A stretch of 64,000 bases of DNA from Nocardia panacis (GTDB lineage Bacteria > Actinomycetota > Actinomycetes > Mycobacteriales > Mycobacteriaceae): NCBI RefSeq assembly GCF_003598715.1, contig NZ_QZFU01000019.1, positions 558,001 to 622,000 of the forward strand, in the 5' to 3' direction. The notes under the pieces were generated by a model. The model was not told where the DNA came from. It saw nothing but the letters and a program-made list of their open reading frames with translations, and did not search any database. This document shows positions 19,001 through 24,971 of the stretch, piece by piece. Positions within the stretch are counted from its first letter, which is position 1. Each line of letters starts with the position of its first letter. The position numbers and the translations under genes were made by a program.

Positions 19001-19823
19001 TTTCGGCCAGCACAATGGCCCCGACCACACCGCCTGCGGCGCCTGCGCCTGCGCCGACCGCCAGGACGCCCGCCACATGGGCAGCGACTCTGGTGGGCTG
19101 TGTGTGGAATCGATTGACCCAGTCGCGCAGCCTCGGCGCCAACCGAAGTGCCAGCATCGCGCCCGCCGCACCACCCGAGGCGCCCACCACGGTCGCTTCG
19201 CCGACGGCCTTCACGTCGACCGAACCGCGATGTCCCTGTGCGACCTGGATCAATTCGGCGCCCAAGTGGATGCCGCCGCCGACCAGCGCGCCCCATTTGG
19301 CGCCCTGCCAGACCACTTTGACCGGAGGATGTTCGAGCACGAATTTCGCGCCGCCCTGGCGCAACCATTTGACCAGGGCGCGCCAGGTGAGTTTGGTCGC
19401 GATCTCGCCTTCGACACGGACGAGGGCCGCGCCCGGTGCGTTCCTCGTGGCGACGGTGACGAAGTACTGCACGACCATGAAGGCCAATGTTCCGACCGCC
19501 ACGAAGATCTGAAGTTCCAGCTTGTTCGCCACTCCGTAGAGGTACTTGGCCATGCTGTCGAAAGGTTCGGCCAGCGAACGGCAATCGTCGCGCAGTTCGT
19601 TGATCGCGTGTCCGAACGCTTCGCCCGCCTGACCCTCGATCGCGGCGGCGACGTGGCCGACCTCTGCCGCACCCATCTGAACCGACAACGCCCGCACCGC
19701 GATAGCAGCCTGTGCCCACGCATCGGCACAGTCGCGCAGTAGTCGCGGATCGCCATTGGGAATATGACCGACCAGCAGTTCGATTGCCCAGGACGGCCAC
19801 CCCGGCGGTATCTCGATCCTCAT
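7005..19823 (-). CDS. Giant CpnT-like/T7SS-type protein with PP2C phosphatase domain
   Basis: The protein has 4,272 residues, starting at an ATG (19823) that overlaps the upstream stop (ATGA). Residues 1-360 resemble the CpnT/WXG100-like N-terminal domain of T7SS toxins, with hydrophobic segments near 103-125 and Gly/Ala-rich stretches near 260-350. Residues about 490-1115 are Gly/Gln- then Pro/Thr-rich, including three 20-residue repeats. Three weak GHKL/HATPase-like modules follow near 1295-1535, 2395-2615 and 2965-3195, separated by long helical charged regions. Residues about 3650-3935 form a PP2C-type phosphatase: RHKKNDD, FDGVST (Asp 3709), CTDGLW and GGDDNIT (Asp 3927), so the metal-binding Asp residues are kept. 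A helical tail ends the protein. Export through T7SS and phosphatase effector activity are inferred. Confidence 0.85.
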   Translation of the reverse strand: MRIEIPPGWPSWAIELLVGHIPNGDPRLLRDCADAWAQAAIAVRALSVQMGAAEVGHVAAAIEGQAGEAFGHAINELRDDCRSLAEPFDSMAKYLYGVANKLELQIFVAVGTLAFMVVQYFVTVATRNAPGAALVRVEGEIATKLTWRALVKWLRQGGAKFVLEHPPVKVVWQGAKWGALVGGGIHLGAELIQVAQGHRGSVDVKAVGEATVVGASGGAAGAMLALRLAPRLRDWVNRFHTQPTRVAAHVAGVLAVGAGAGAAGGVVGAIVLAEMEGRRINLRNLAEAALAGLAPGAAGAAGAASKAGIAAAKTGARVPLPVIEPPASGSHGEPPIEVAARAAREPVPPVGEAVKSPVRSHNSESAPVEHEMIGGGQEFSDGRAPKPELTPEAMAAAADMGLNVHEIFEGNDPFLMLAEEFGKPDHGQGAPDPGPVLKPDVADPRVPVDSDFLRIIQENYGDGGLDHGQFLGPPGGGTSPLGPPPGGGQPRGGGSVGQPQGGATSPTFTPSPDGSAVRVGSSGSPGSGGGGATAHAGGQLGGGSAGQPSGSAGQPGGIAPQSGGGPSGGTQPGGAAPGQASGPQNRQGTTDPTAGGGPITEGSLLPGGDRPATPDTGLQGNRGVVATALGDVNDVFKQITEGLDLTPEHTPPHTPTEAPPTTAPTPKEPLTPAPPTTREPTNPAATTPWTGSKTESPTPLTQRGTTQTPGHTATPTGTHTSAPTEPATNTHASTPTGTRASTPPEPGTNTNTPTPSGTYTPTPTESATNTHTTQPTHTGSPLEQPGSTSTPKSATTTPPATDTTTHQAANQPPAHTPNPPNPQTHAALTFQTPPAPAPETAPTQQHPTPTFTTSNSTSTWLTPTNGATTHDQTPTPPPEFTQPEPDYIRTTFPGYFADPTIDRPTQFPFPTPTEFTTPQGDYVVLPGVSGAPDPEAPHDTIPVTPHLPADTQTHLPAEAPRYRPPVDMPQPDQPTTPQTPPPLPEYLPPSRHQSNPSTHLPATPAQTPLESTPTPKYATPPDPNTPGAPQDPSQRPRPHPDDLGYAPNPSALPDAGHVPARQLAPQPAPAIEPRPIPWTQATMGEGKKRERHRGGAKPTSPAPSPQPAPTPTPPATEPPKVSPPALQPAANPKPKATTPAGRLAEILDLDPNLLTRARFVRAIGQLNDRLLTLDKDTARPQNLEHVPKLVGRLISDEVAAQQPDAKPSVIDPQRKETDRALAAAVGADPDAIGLRDPETLDPLIELRRISYEREIDLTLAEFIDVAYGYLQLSSAVRAEKELLEHSSLMSAEDHKTARAVLWELAVQALADSVEEPEVSIKHVGGWIRLTVSSAGTKPPVRRTSEESRAFEVELGLIDSSEGAPAAGWSAVGLLDRAAAWQYRVDHASETTPTLSIDAFWQVSGETAEYWDGKSGRYLNEIPRAVPESGNITFGIDVVNAALESSLPVEQVADIMGIISDWSSVADGLPGESGVSVTGEGSRLRVEIISGTAGLPIGQAGKILFSSLTDDHMMNSIESFGGYVDRDHGESVWFVVDRLGSVEYGENRLENLPKNLVGPALERFTREISRAKQTIREVLEPLAAVGMEQEVEELIGKDYFSIIREVFELRARLAADVDEAMRGRSFNEDVIRLLSYEHYLEHRQKSISDAQVMIDSANKYMDRVRGAFSILENEMALQELGADVDSIISGKMADGRRIVLSHINGQRALLGILVPLARRERSIRYYRRWVDNNGEIEYTPVSGIGSDNERSQDPYLIPIERAWVESLRGSGSPEERLKLAVELPILSRHLLDNVDPERMTPVDNIADRVLSVSYAGPDPIRTVQITIDNEVERKAFLFGLKVARAFGSDVADHVVFGSTIVMGDMPGLFDRESRAGSPRVWAEAVRMRNGERQAMIDFVLGIQDHRRGEGWYSINGIDVGSLDYRYAFRDEWNPEDIQSGYFETADGMWYGRRYSRELMEQAEWSLLEIEEELRELSPEWTQVLWDNMRLLDSRIVDRDRNVQPNVDVAMDQLRHRIETLARSLDIPESKATPSSNWWGTLAALRVKYPPGTEMASKIGLLYNAAMVEKHAYAVWKPEEHSEVDQDDAEIIGLIENSPETTIPILADAQEKPRLADDIEERIQSIRSQVESVRAKMLQEFGIESSEYEVDLLSRIEAGLSDIAEFLRQHDSRIDYQAAIADFIETAEYWVTTREMAVVYRVGAGAVAEFNAAGERLDGAITAMREGADGVENSAVDISSDTVSEVELAAIEGRLVNLIQPGSLLRKVNPGIVRSLSQALEYLSRVHIEIPDNRMAEKLVESIVEWIAAYDAVVEVNDAFSELRKRAGRLVVGKTIDVTEELLIDLDKIDELNLGGDRSSVAAQNHSAELEAMVEQDSGTRQLFDLSTQMQGWDPTDIDLVAAAVQALTDQAVQDFGESPRIESTRTDGRITVRISNEGRHTPIRSGSAAWFATALLDAIGAWSFVVHSGTTIEFSMEHPSVAAPAPGRTEPDLVLTLKPGSGAAASAPAFEPIGQLLEQTGWPDERIGAFQKFLSRLVNAIRAYAPMNYSEFEEANPSDFRTAVYATGSELRLEIDTACRDFPFENLGTLFDTMPGLAAWGGAVTGETDRVDFTVVSVDPEPGSTSATAAPKTPPGSPSPSPKGGSASGPVVSLHDFDPAEALDRSRPRRRRPRFSGVPKGIPHQVVGFHNDEDGNEWGTKPPQRRESSQWQQRFDREMAEAEAARSAANESAAGASAAETGAGEHAGQRPASQPRMPRQPKGGRADDGPGGSRRASNSIVSAEAADAGADSPAPPDLVRILAPLLGRTDPSAVTKGIDQALSMVEAALRTNDEAGLRRLIEEGRLDHVTEMIAELVRTDYASQIGNPTPAQRAEHGAERARAISAVESLSAERAERNWTPVRSADPVRELRRLSGMPGAPASLGRLVDAVTVFLRLDGAERIAAELPSALAPWVARRPTERASVVESAAEAVWLLATLAVADSTDRPRITLSHNDGRIVVSVANESDQHPIRVSVANESDQDPIRSDGSVWSSLDALGTWDFSLNAAGRTVTFTIGDPTEEPPGKSEPTVALPLPLTADHTAIEAALEPLVRKLTEDGWSTNRIREVVTVVWAVADTVETHAPHFASEFDDDDYLKVLRATFDDSAGQVRFELTTNSISFPFQHLADEFAAFDAVVGWGGSVTENTDIVVFTMAKGAPSDTDPNPSWIEMVTGPSAFSAKSPLPEITESDMSDVREGIYEQIGKAAYQEWWHIVSRLQAVQPHLEKLDAILRRTVQADSQEIGLLAELFAATREWLKTRPAAHVVEIARPAVHHKYVNGKPTKELNPYWELIKDAKRRLKKATRAISNALAGAPATTYDPYFSVDPEMAARLPLASLLVPLASVLLAGAANDKWVQPLTYSYYLLAQYEPNPGFPMHPVLSNIHRATEEWLAAYRGNREAHAARDDAAKAVSEARAAIALFEAADKRVAGLLGALERRAAPEGGSASTDVAGGRGRVPTDAKVPEGSWAAGLGAGPIARHDARPQDDESTRSADQTRGPVDEAREGEPQIGPAPVVVPEGGERVLTQAEVAESPWAVGLGSGPKANGGAGTQVDESNPIGHEPVSGSTVRSGTGQQSPDTVQIVAPSVGPGDPYVATIGPGPRLADLSIGSDVPVGSIRHGEYDQIKYVSGGTAAISHVGYRHKKNDDALLAAEYWWNGRRVKFIGVFDGVSTAVRGDWAARMAAAAAKEFVDSEMRRLVPGQELDTEALLVGAVGAAQEAVVRLAEQIQYDGKSENAPACTIALAFMDGNTVTVAWVGDSRVYWIRRDGGASKRLTEDDSFLSEIMKHQEVPDEAEALKNGMAHWITACLGPDFDYSPEVRASHVKTHTVEGDGFLLACTDGLWNYAPGADDLRWYVDRALQGQLGDLRNVVLEFVNFALDEGGDDNITVVVADNGATESRGHDSNLGEPIDRADGVGPRTPWSDKSQGGGSNSAPVAGDPPHPVVTSEQAGQGSPAQDSESGRFRDFIPKDRISGRAIDLCFDELMRALRTVLSEESAYRNLLRRADYNLLELRALVAQPDTIVPARRAELLVELYDLIPGWLAARDRHLAGAAATVMRIWNVDPHRKLETIDYELVGLDDVVARKLAAARLLRVSRRSTRPLLDRECRTVSEVIADLESALRAQRPADVRCVKIRATMDYLKLLIDPENRKQAVPKAMIKQLKDLLEQAKSWSKLLIERAEVQKAVDILNSARPNEQEYLDIEQKISSIAEELDHMRAAEHQQGEGPAM
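10749..10826 (-). repeat. 39-bp in-frame tandem duplication inside the giant gene
   Basis: Two adjacent 39-base units (10749-10787 and 10788-10826) differ at one position by eye. They encode the 13-residue unit VSVANESDQ(H/D)PIR twice, inside the third GHKL-like module. The near-identity suggests recent slippage or unequal exchange. Confidence 0.85.
17505..17684 (-). repeat. Three 60-bp tandem repeats encoding Thr/Pro-rich units
   Basis: In the protein direction the units are 17684-17625, 17624-17565 and 17564-17505. Each encodes a 20-residue unit of the form TP(T/S)GT...TNT, for example TPTGTHTSAPTEPATNTHAS. They have diverged from each other. They lie in the low-complexity linker of the giant gene, where the plus strand is very G-rich from about 16.6 to 17.9 kb. 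Confidence 0.85.
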
Positions 19824-21451
19824 TGCCGTGCCACCACGCTGTCGACGAGGTGTCGGTGCAGTACGCGCGCGGGCACCGACGCCGCCCGACCGCACAGTTC
19901 GGTCTCGGCGAAGGCCGTGACCAGGGCTTGGCGGGGATCGAAGGGGCCGTCGGAGGCACTGTCCCACAGCGGATTCAGCCAGCGTCGATAGGCGGCGATC
20001 ACCCGCGCGAGCGTTCGACGCCCCTTCCCATCACCGGGTGCGCCTGCGATGAGACGGCGGCGCGCCTTCCGGACGGCATCGGGACCGGCCGTGTGCACCA
20101 TGATCCGTCCGAAGTCCGTGAGGATTGTCGAATACATCGGCCGCTGGGATATTTCGGCGATTTGTCGACCCGGCCGGTGTGTGTGGGCAACGCGATGCTC
20201 CAGTTGCCCGCGATCCACCAAGCAAGCCCGGTCCAGCATGATCCAAGCCTGGCGCGGGCCGGTTTCCTCGGTTCTGCGCACCACCACTCGCGAAACAGTG
20301 GCGGGGATATCGGTGATCTCCAAGCCGCCGAGTGCGAGACAGGGGTACTTCCCGAGCATGGAATCCACAGCCGAGACCAACTCCGCCAATGTCGTGCTGT
20401 CGAACGCGGGATCATCGAATCCGATGAGGCGCAGGCCATGACGTTCGGCGAGTTCCCGAAGCCCGGCGACTGCGGGACTTTCCGCGCCGTGGGCCGAAAC
20501 AGGTTGGTATCGGCGAGGTTTGGCACGTCGCGGCGGGAGCGCCATCGGGTGTTCGCCGAGGTTCGGTGGTGTCGCCCCGGTGGGGAATTGGCCTCTCGGC
20601 ATGGATCGCGGTGCGCCCGTGTCGGTTCCGGCGGTGACATTCGGCCGCGACCAGGGGTTGTCCGCTTTGCCTGCCTCCGGTTGCCAGGGCGCGGCGGATG
20701 ATCCGACCTTGTCGGGTTGGAGCGGCGAACTGCCCCTTGGGCCGGGATCGGTCGGGACACCTGCAGCGGTGGCACCCGGACCGGTCGCGATACTCGGCGA
20801 TACGACTCGCGGCATATCCGCCGGGCTGTTCGGCCGGGACGGGTTGTTCGCTCCCCGCTGCGAATCCGGGACCGACACCGACGGAGGCCATGCCGTGGGA
20901 CGGGCGGTGCTCGACACCGGCTGTGGCGTGGTCACCGACGGACTTTCGGCCTGCGGCCGATGCGTCGCGGGATTCCCTCCGGACCGCACCGGCTTCGGAT
21001 CGCCCTGCGCACCGACACCGGGTTCGACACCGCCGGATACTTGCGGCGATACCGCGCCGCCGACCGGTGTCACATACTGTGGCGTGCCGTCATATAACGG
21101 ACCGATATGCGGCCCCGTGCCGGCATCCACCGATGGCCCATTTTGGGCGTGCTGGAGATACCATGCCGATTGCTGATCCTGCTGTTGCACCTGGCGGCTG
21201 AATCCGGCAATACCATTGCCCAGCGCCCGGATATTGTCCGCGACGACACGCATTCCGGTCAGTGCCTTCGTCGCTTCGGGCAGGTAGGTGTCGCCAATGG
21301 TGCGGCCCGGTTCGTCGGTGCCCCAGCACGCGCCCGCGAGATCGAGGGCGGCCCGCAACTGGGACAGATCCCGGTGGGCGTTGTCCGCGATGGCCGACAG
21401 TCGACCGACGACATCGCGCACCCGAGCGGGATCCATCCGGAACTGATTCAC
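19820..21451 (-). CDS. WXG100-family protein with degenerate zincin-like C-terminus
   Basis: The protein has 543 residues from a GTG at 21451 preceded by GGAGGG with good spacing. Residues 1-105 form a WXG100-like helical hairpin with the turn ACWGTDEPGR (Trp 43). A Pro/Ser-rich linker runs to about residue 325. The C-terminal domain (330-543) resembles metallopeptidase-like domains of actinobacterial toxins. Those typically have HEFGH and a later ALAEAFAD segment; here the corresponding parts read ILTDFGRIM (about 443-451) and ALVTAFAETE (about 509). The zinc-binding histidines are therefore missing, and it may be a pseudoenzyme, scaffold or chaperone for the giant protein, whose start it overlaps. 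The zincin assignment is from remembered motif patterns, not a search. Confidence 0.75.
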   Translation of the reverse strand: MNQFRMDPARVRDVVGRLSAIADNAHRDLSQLRAALDLAGACWGTDEPGRTIGDTYLPEATKALTGMRVVADNIRALGNGIAGFSRQVQQQDQQSAWYLQHAQNGPSVDAGTGPHIGPLYDGTPQYVTPVGGAVSPQVSGGVEPGVGAQGDPKPVRSGGNPATHRPQAESPSVTTPQPVSSTARPTAWPPSVSVPDSQRGANNPSRPNSPADMPRVVSPSIATGPGATAAGVPTDPGPRGSSPLQPDKVGSSAAPWQPEAGKADNPWSRPNVTAGTDTGAPRSMPRGQFPTGATPPNLGEHPMALPPRRAKPRRYQPVSAHGAESPAVAGLRELAERHGLRLIGFDDPAFDSTTLAELVSAVDSMLGKYPCLALGGLEITDIPATVSRVVVRRTEETGPRQAWIMLDRACLVDRGQLEHRVAHTHRPGRQIAEISQRPMYSTILTDFGRIMVHTAGPDAVRKARRRLIAGAPGDGKGRRTLARVIAAYRRWLNPLWDSASDGPFDPRQALVTAFAETELCGRAASVPARVLHRHLVDSVVARQ

Positions 21452-21539
21452 CGATCGACCCTCCGCTCCGACGTTGCGAGCACCCAATTGTCCGATACGG
21501 CTCGGTACGCACCGGTTCCCATTCCGGAGAATCCGGTGA

Positions 21540-21944
21540 CTACCGGTCCACGTGCGGCCGCATACTCGGCGCGTCGGGGATCAGATCGGAGAAGTCCGGC
21601 ATGGATTCGGCGGATTCGAGGACCGGCGCGAGCAATTCCTGAACCTGCCCGCGAGCCGCCGCGGCCGCCTGGCGGGCGGTCTCGGCGACCGATCGACCCA
21701 ACTCATCGGCATTGCCGCGCAAGGCTTCCTGGTCGAAACGCACCTCGGTGACCACGCCCGCCGCGTCCACGGTTACCGTCACGAGACGGTCGGTCGAGGT
21801 GGCGGTGGCGCGGAGAGTGGTCATCTTTTCCTGCACGTTTTTGAGATAGGCCTGCTGCTCCTTGAGGATGTCGAGCATGTGGTCCACCTGATTGAGTGTG
21901 CCCGTGTTGGCCGCGCGCAGGCCCTCGCGTTCCCAACGGTCCAT
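21540..21944 (-). CDS. YbaB/EbfC-like family protein
   Basis: This 134-residue protein has the YbaB/EbfC layout: an N-terminal helix, a beta-sheet region (VTVTVDAAGVVTEVRFD, with the typical TVTVD...G.V..V pattern) and a C-terminal helix. Such proteins occur within actinobacterial T7SS loci (EspL-like), where they act as chaperones or DNA-binding accessories. It begins 4 bases after the stop of the 456-residue protein and precedes the WXG100 gene by 88 bases, so it is part of the same operon. No catalytic residues are expected. Confidence 0.8.
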   Translation of the reverse strand: MDRWEREGLRAANTGTLNQVDHMLDILKEQQAYLKNVQEKMTTLRATATSTDRLVTVTVDAAGVVTEVRFDQEALRGNADELGRSVAETARQAAAAARGQVQELLAPVLESAESMPDFSDLIPDAPSMRPHVDR

Positions 21945-21948
21945 GACT

Positions 21949-23319
21949 TCACCCTTCGATGCGGTGGCGGCGGCGGAACTGCCGCTCGAGTTCGGCGATG
22001 GCGGTCGCCGGGGTCACGGTCGGCGCGGTGCGTTCCAGGCGGCCGTCGTCGACGATGTAGTAGATCGCCGGTTCGACCTCGGCGGGGACGCGGACGATCC
22101 AGCCGATGCCGAAGCGTTCGGCGATCATTTGGGCCACTGGGGTTTCGGGGAGACCGTGGCCCGCGAGGTAGTCGCGGACCATGGCCAGCGCCCGATTCTC
22201 CGGCATTGGTTGCGGTACAGCGGAAACCAGTCCGGCGAGTGTGAATTGATATAGCGCGCCGTCGATATCGTGGTCGGCGTCGAAGATGTGCTCGAGACCG
22301 GCGCGCGTCACGCGCGCCGATTCCGCCGCGGTCAATAGCGCGACCGCGTGTTCGCGAGGCAGATCGGGCGCGACGGTGGCGATGATGTCGAGTGTGGTGG
22401 TGGCGGTCCACACGCCGGGGACCGCCTCGGCGCAATCCGACCCGATTTCCGCGCGATACCAGTGCCCCGAATCCCACCAGTAGCAGAACGAGAGCAGACC
22501 CGAGGCGGCACGCGGATCCAGCACCGGATCGGCCACCCAATCCGGCGCTCCCGCATAGAGGTTCGGCAGCGGCGCGGATTCGAGATAGGCGGCGGCCAGA
22601 GCCGGGTCATTCCAGACACCGCCCGAGAGCACGGCGCGTCCGCCGGGTAGCACGTACAGTGTCGAGCCGCCATGCGTCGCACCTTCGAAAACCCCGGACC
22701 ACGGCAATATTCGCGGACCCCACTCGGATCCGGCGGCGACGAAGACCGCGGCGAGGGTCACCCAGCGTGCCCACAGTTTCGGAAAGGGCGGTAATTCGTT
22801 CTCCACCAATGTCGCCCACACTCCGGCGGCCAGATCGGTGCGGGCTTGGCCGGCCGCCGCCCGTGGTGGACGGCGCTGCCGATCGCCGTGTCCGACGTAG
22901 GCGGCCAACCATACCGGGACGCGTTCGCGCGGATAGGTTCTCAGGTCGGCGCGATATACCTCCGGCGGAAACAGTTGTCCCGGCGGCATGGGCAGTTCGC
23001 CGTAGTCGTAGTCGATTTCGATGGCACCGGCATTGTCGGCGGTGACGAGTAGGCGCAACCACGGCCCCTCGGGCGAGCGGGCGGCTGCGGCGCGGAGGGT
23101 GCGCACGAGGGTGCGCACCGATTCCGGTGGTTCGAGAGCGACGGTGTGGTCGCCGATCGAGTACACCAGTTTGCCGACCTCGGTGGCGACGGTCATGGCG
23201 AAAACAGCGTCCACCTGTCGCCAGCCCGCCGGACCGTGCCGGGCGAGGAGGTCGGCGAGTCGGCGGACGGGATCCGCGCCCGAGTCGCCCGTATCCGCTG
23301 GACTTGCCACGGATGCCAT
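21949..23319 (-). CDS. YezG-like immunity/chaperone candidate of the T7SS operon
   Basis: This 456-residue protein is first in the effector operon. Residues about 30-150 resemble the YezG/DUF600-type immunity fold: GWRQVDAVFAMTVATEVGKL, then EIDYDYGELPMPPGQLFPP, YRADLRTYPRERVPVWL. The C-terminal 280 residues show Trp-rich strands (GGSTLYVLPGGRAVLSGGVW, LLSFCYWWDSGHWYRAE) and no family I can name. No signal peptide or membrane helix is evident, so it is probably cytoplasmic. Its position directly before the YbaB, WXG100 and giant genes suits a cognate antitoxin or secretion chaperone. That function is inference from fold resemblance and context. Confidence 0.65.
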   Translation of the reverse strand: MASVASPADTGDSGADPVRRLADLLARHGPAGWRQVDAVFAMTVATEVGKLVYSIGDHTVALEPPESVRTLVRTLRAAAARSPEGPWLRLLVTADNAGAIEIDYDYGELPMPPGQLFPPEVYRADLRTYPRERVPVWLAAYVGHGDRQRRPPRAAAGQARTDLAAGVWATLVENELPPFPKLWARWVTLAAVFVAAGSEWGPRILPWSGVFEGATHGGSTLYVLPGGRAVLSGGVWNDPALAAAYLESAPLPNLYAGAPDWVADPVLDPRAASGLLSFCYWWDSGHWYRAEIGSDCAEAVPGVWTATTTLDIIATVAPDLPREHAVALLTAAESARVTRAGLEHIFDADHDIDGALYQFTLAGLVSAVPQPMPENRALAMVRDYLAGHGLPETPVAQMIAERFGIGWIVRVPAEVEPAIYYIVDDGRLERTAPTVTPATAIAELERQFRRRHRIEG

Positions 23320-23516
23320 CCTGGCGCAGTTGAGCCGATGGACCGACCGATCGGCTCCCCGGGTGTGACAAGCGCTGAACGCGGTGATCCGCGCGTGGTC
23401 GTACGAAAGTCGCTGTTGGGCTGCGACGGATGATGGGGAGGACGGCCGAAACTTCGGATGAGCCGACCGCTGTCGGCATCTGTCCGGATTCAGCCCAATG
23501 GTGCGTCAGTGCCGTT

Positions 23517-24971
23517 TCAACGCGCCGATCCGACCTCCACCGGCACTTTCGTGCCTGCGATGTTCGCGACCAGCTCGACCGAGACCTCATCGGCGGAAGA
23601 GTCGTAGCGCGCTACCGTCCGCAGCCCGGACAGCGCCGGATCTGCTGTCGGGAAGTCCGCGCGATAGAAGTAGCCGCGACTCTCCCGTCGCGAAAGTGCG
23701 CTCAGCGCATACGATTCCGCGAGGATCAGCACCCCCGCCGACCCATTGAACTCGGCGGGCAGGCTCCGACGGGTCGTTCGGCACCACTGCACGAATGCCT
23801 GGACCGCACCTTCGGAGAATCGATGGTCCTCGAAGGCATGCAATCGTTCTCGGACTTCCCGCCGCAATTCGGCGGATACCTCGACCGATCGGGCGGGCAC
23901 CGAAAACGTCTCGGGCATCTGCTGGTCCGGCAGTTCTCGCAGTGTGTCGGCGAGCAGGCCCGCGCTGGATAGGTAGGTCGCCCACGGCCGTCCGAGGATA
24001 CTGTTGGCGGCGATGTCGTGGCGCGCTTCACCCAACGCGTACACCCCGGCTAGGTTGGTCGCGCCGCCGGTGTGTGCCGCGCCGCCCATGGAGAGTCCGT
24101 AGACGGGGCCGATCTCGTGCCGGGTTTCGCCGCGCCGCAATTCGTGCGGGATGTGCCCGTTGTGTCGCCAATACTGTTGGAAGATATCGAGATCGCGACG
24201 TTCCTCGGGGAGGGTGTGGTAGGCGCGTTCGAGCCAGACGGCGCGCTGTCCATCGCGGTAGAACTGCGCACCCGCCAGGTCCGGCGGGTAGAGCACGCGG
24301 CCTGCGGAGCGGTCACCGAGCGCATGTCGTTGGGAGAACTCGAGATTGGTGAGCGCGCCGCCCGCCGCGGCGAAGATTCCGAGCATGCTGCCGCTGTTCG
24401 GGGTCGGCGCGTGCCGCATGAGTCCGGAGTAGCCGCCGCTGGCCAGTACGGTCGCACCGGCTTGGACTATGCCGGGCTGCCCGTCGGCCGAATAGGCCAC
24501 GCCCCGGCAGATCCCGTCTTCGACGAGCAGATCGGTGACGCGCCCGCACATGATGGTCCCGCCGTAGGCGCGAATCTGGTCGTGCAGCACCGAGATCACC
24601 ACACCGCCCGCGCCGAGTCTGGGGAATGGCACGGGGTGGCGCGGAATCACCATGGTCTCGAGGGTTTGGAACGGGACCAGCTCCGACAGTTCGGCGAATT
24701 CGCTCGCCAGGTGGTCGGTGAGCAGCGGACGCAGTTCCGGATGCTGGGTCGCCGTCTCGTCCGCGAATGCCGCGGCGATATCCTCCGGACTCGGATCATC
24801 CACTAGTCGACGATGGAAAACCGTTGCCGCACCGAGAGATACGTTCGGCGTGTCCTCGTGCGGTGCGGTCAGCAGCACCACCGGAACGCCCCACTGCGCG
24901 AGACGGTAGGCCAGCCAGGACCCGGCGATGCCCGCCCCGATGACGACCGTGCGGGTCAGTGTCTGCTTCAT
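23517..24971 (-). CDS. FAD-dependent oxidoreductase, NadB/fumarate-reductase family
   Basis: The protein has 484 residues from an ATG that overlaps the stop of the ammonia-lyase gene (ATGA). The N-terminal FAD fold is clear: TVVIGAGIAGSWLAYRLA at residues 8-25, with LASGGYSGLM and GVYALGEARHDIAANS further on. It resembles L-aspartate oxidase and the flavoprotein subunit of fumarate reductase, but the usual HGANRLASNS segment is altered to DIAANSILGRP, so the substrate differs. Within a TAL/CoA-ligase operon a plausible role is reduction of the side-chain double bond of coumarate, or oxidation of an amino acid; urocanate and cinnamate reductases belong to this superfamily. That assignment is inferred. 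Confidence 0.8.
   Translation of the reverse strand: MKQTLTRTVVIGAGIAGSWLAYRLAQWGVPVVLLTAPHEDTPNVSLGAATVFHRRLVDDPSPEDIAAAFADETATQHPELRPLLTDHLASEFAELSELVPFQTLETMVIPRHPVPFPRLGAGGVVISVLHDQIRAYGGTIMCGRVTDLLVEDGICRGVAYSADGQPGIVQAGATVLASGGYSGLMRHAPTPNSGSMLGIFAAAGGALTNLEFSQRHALGDRSAGRVLYPPDLAGAQFYRDGQRAVWLERAYHTLPEERRDLDIFQQYWRHNGHIPHELRRGETRHEIGPVYGLSMGGAAHTGGATNLAGVYALGEARHDIAANSILGRPWATYLSSAGLLADTLRELPDQQMPETFSVPARSVEVSAELRREVRERLHAFEDHRFSEGAVQAFVQWCRTTRRSLPAEFNGSAGVLILAESYALSALSRRESRGYFYRADFPTADPALSGLRTVARYDSSADEVSVELVANIAGTKVPVEVGSAR

Noticed and set aside
7069..19742. Many plus-strand frames under the giant gene, including 381 codons at 17182-18327
   Set aside because: They follow codon-position bias and the G-rich strand of the Pro/Thr linker, have repetitive Val/Gly or Arg-rich translations, and match no family.
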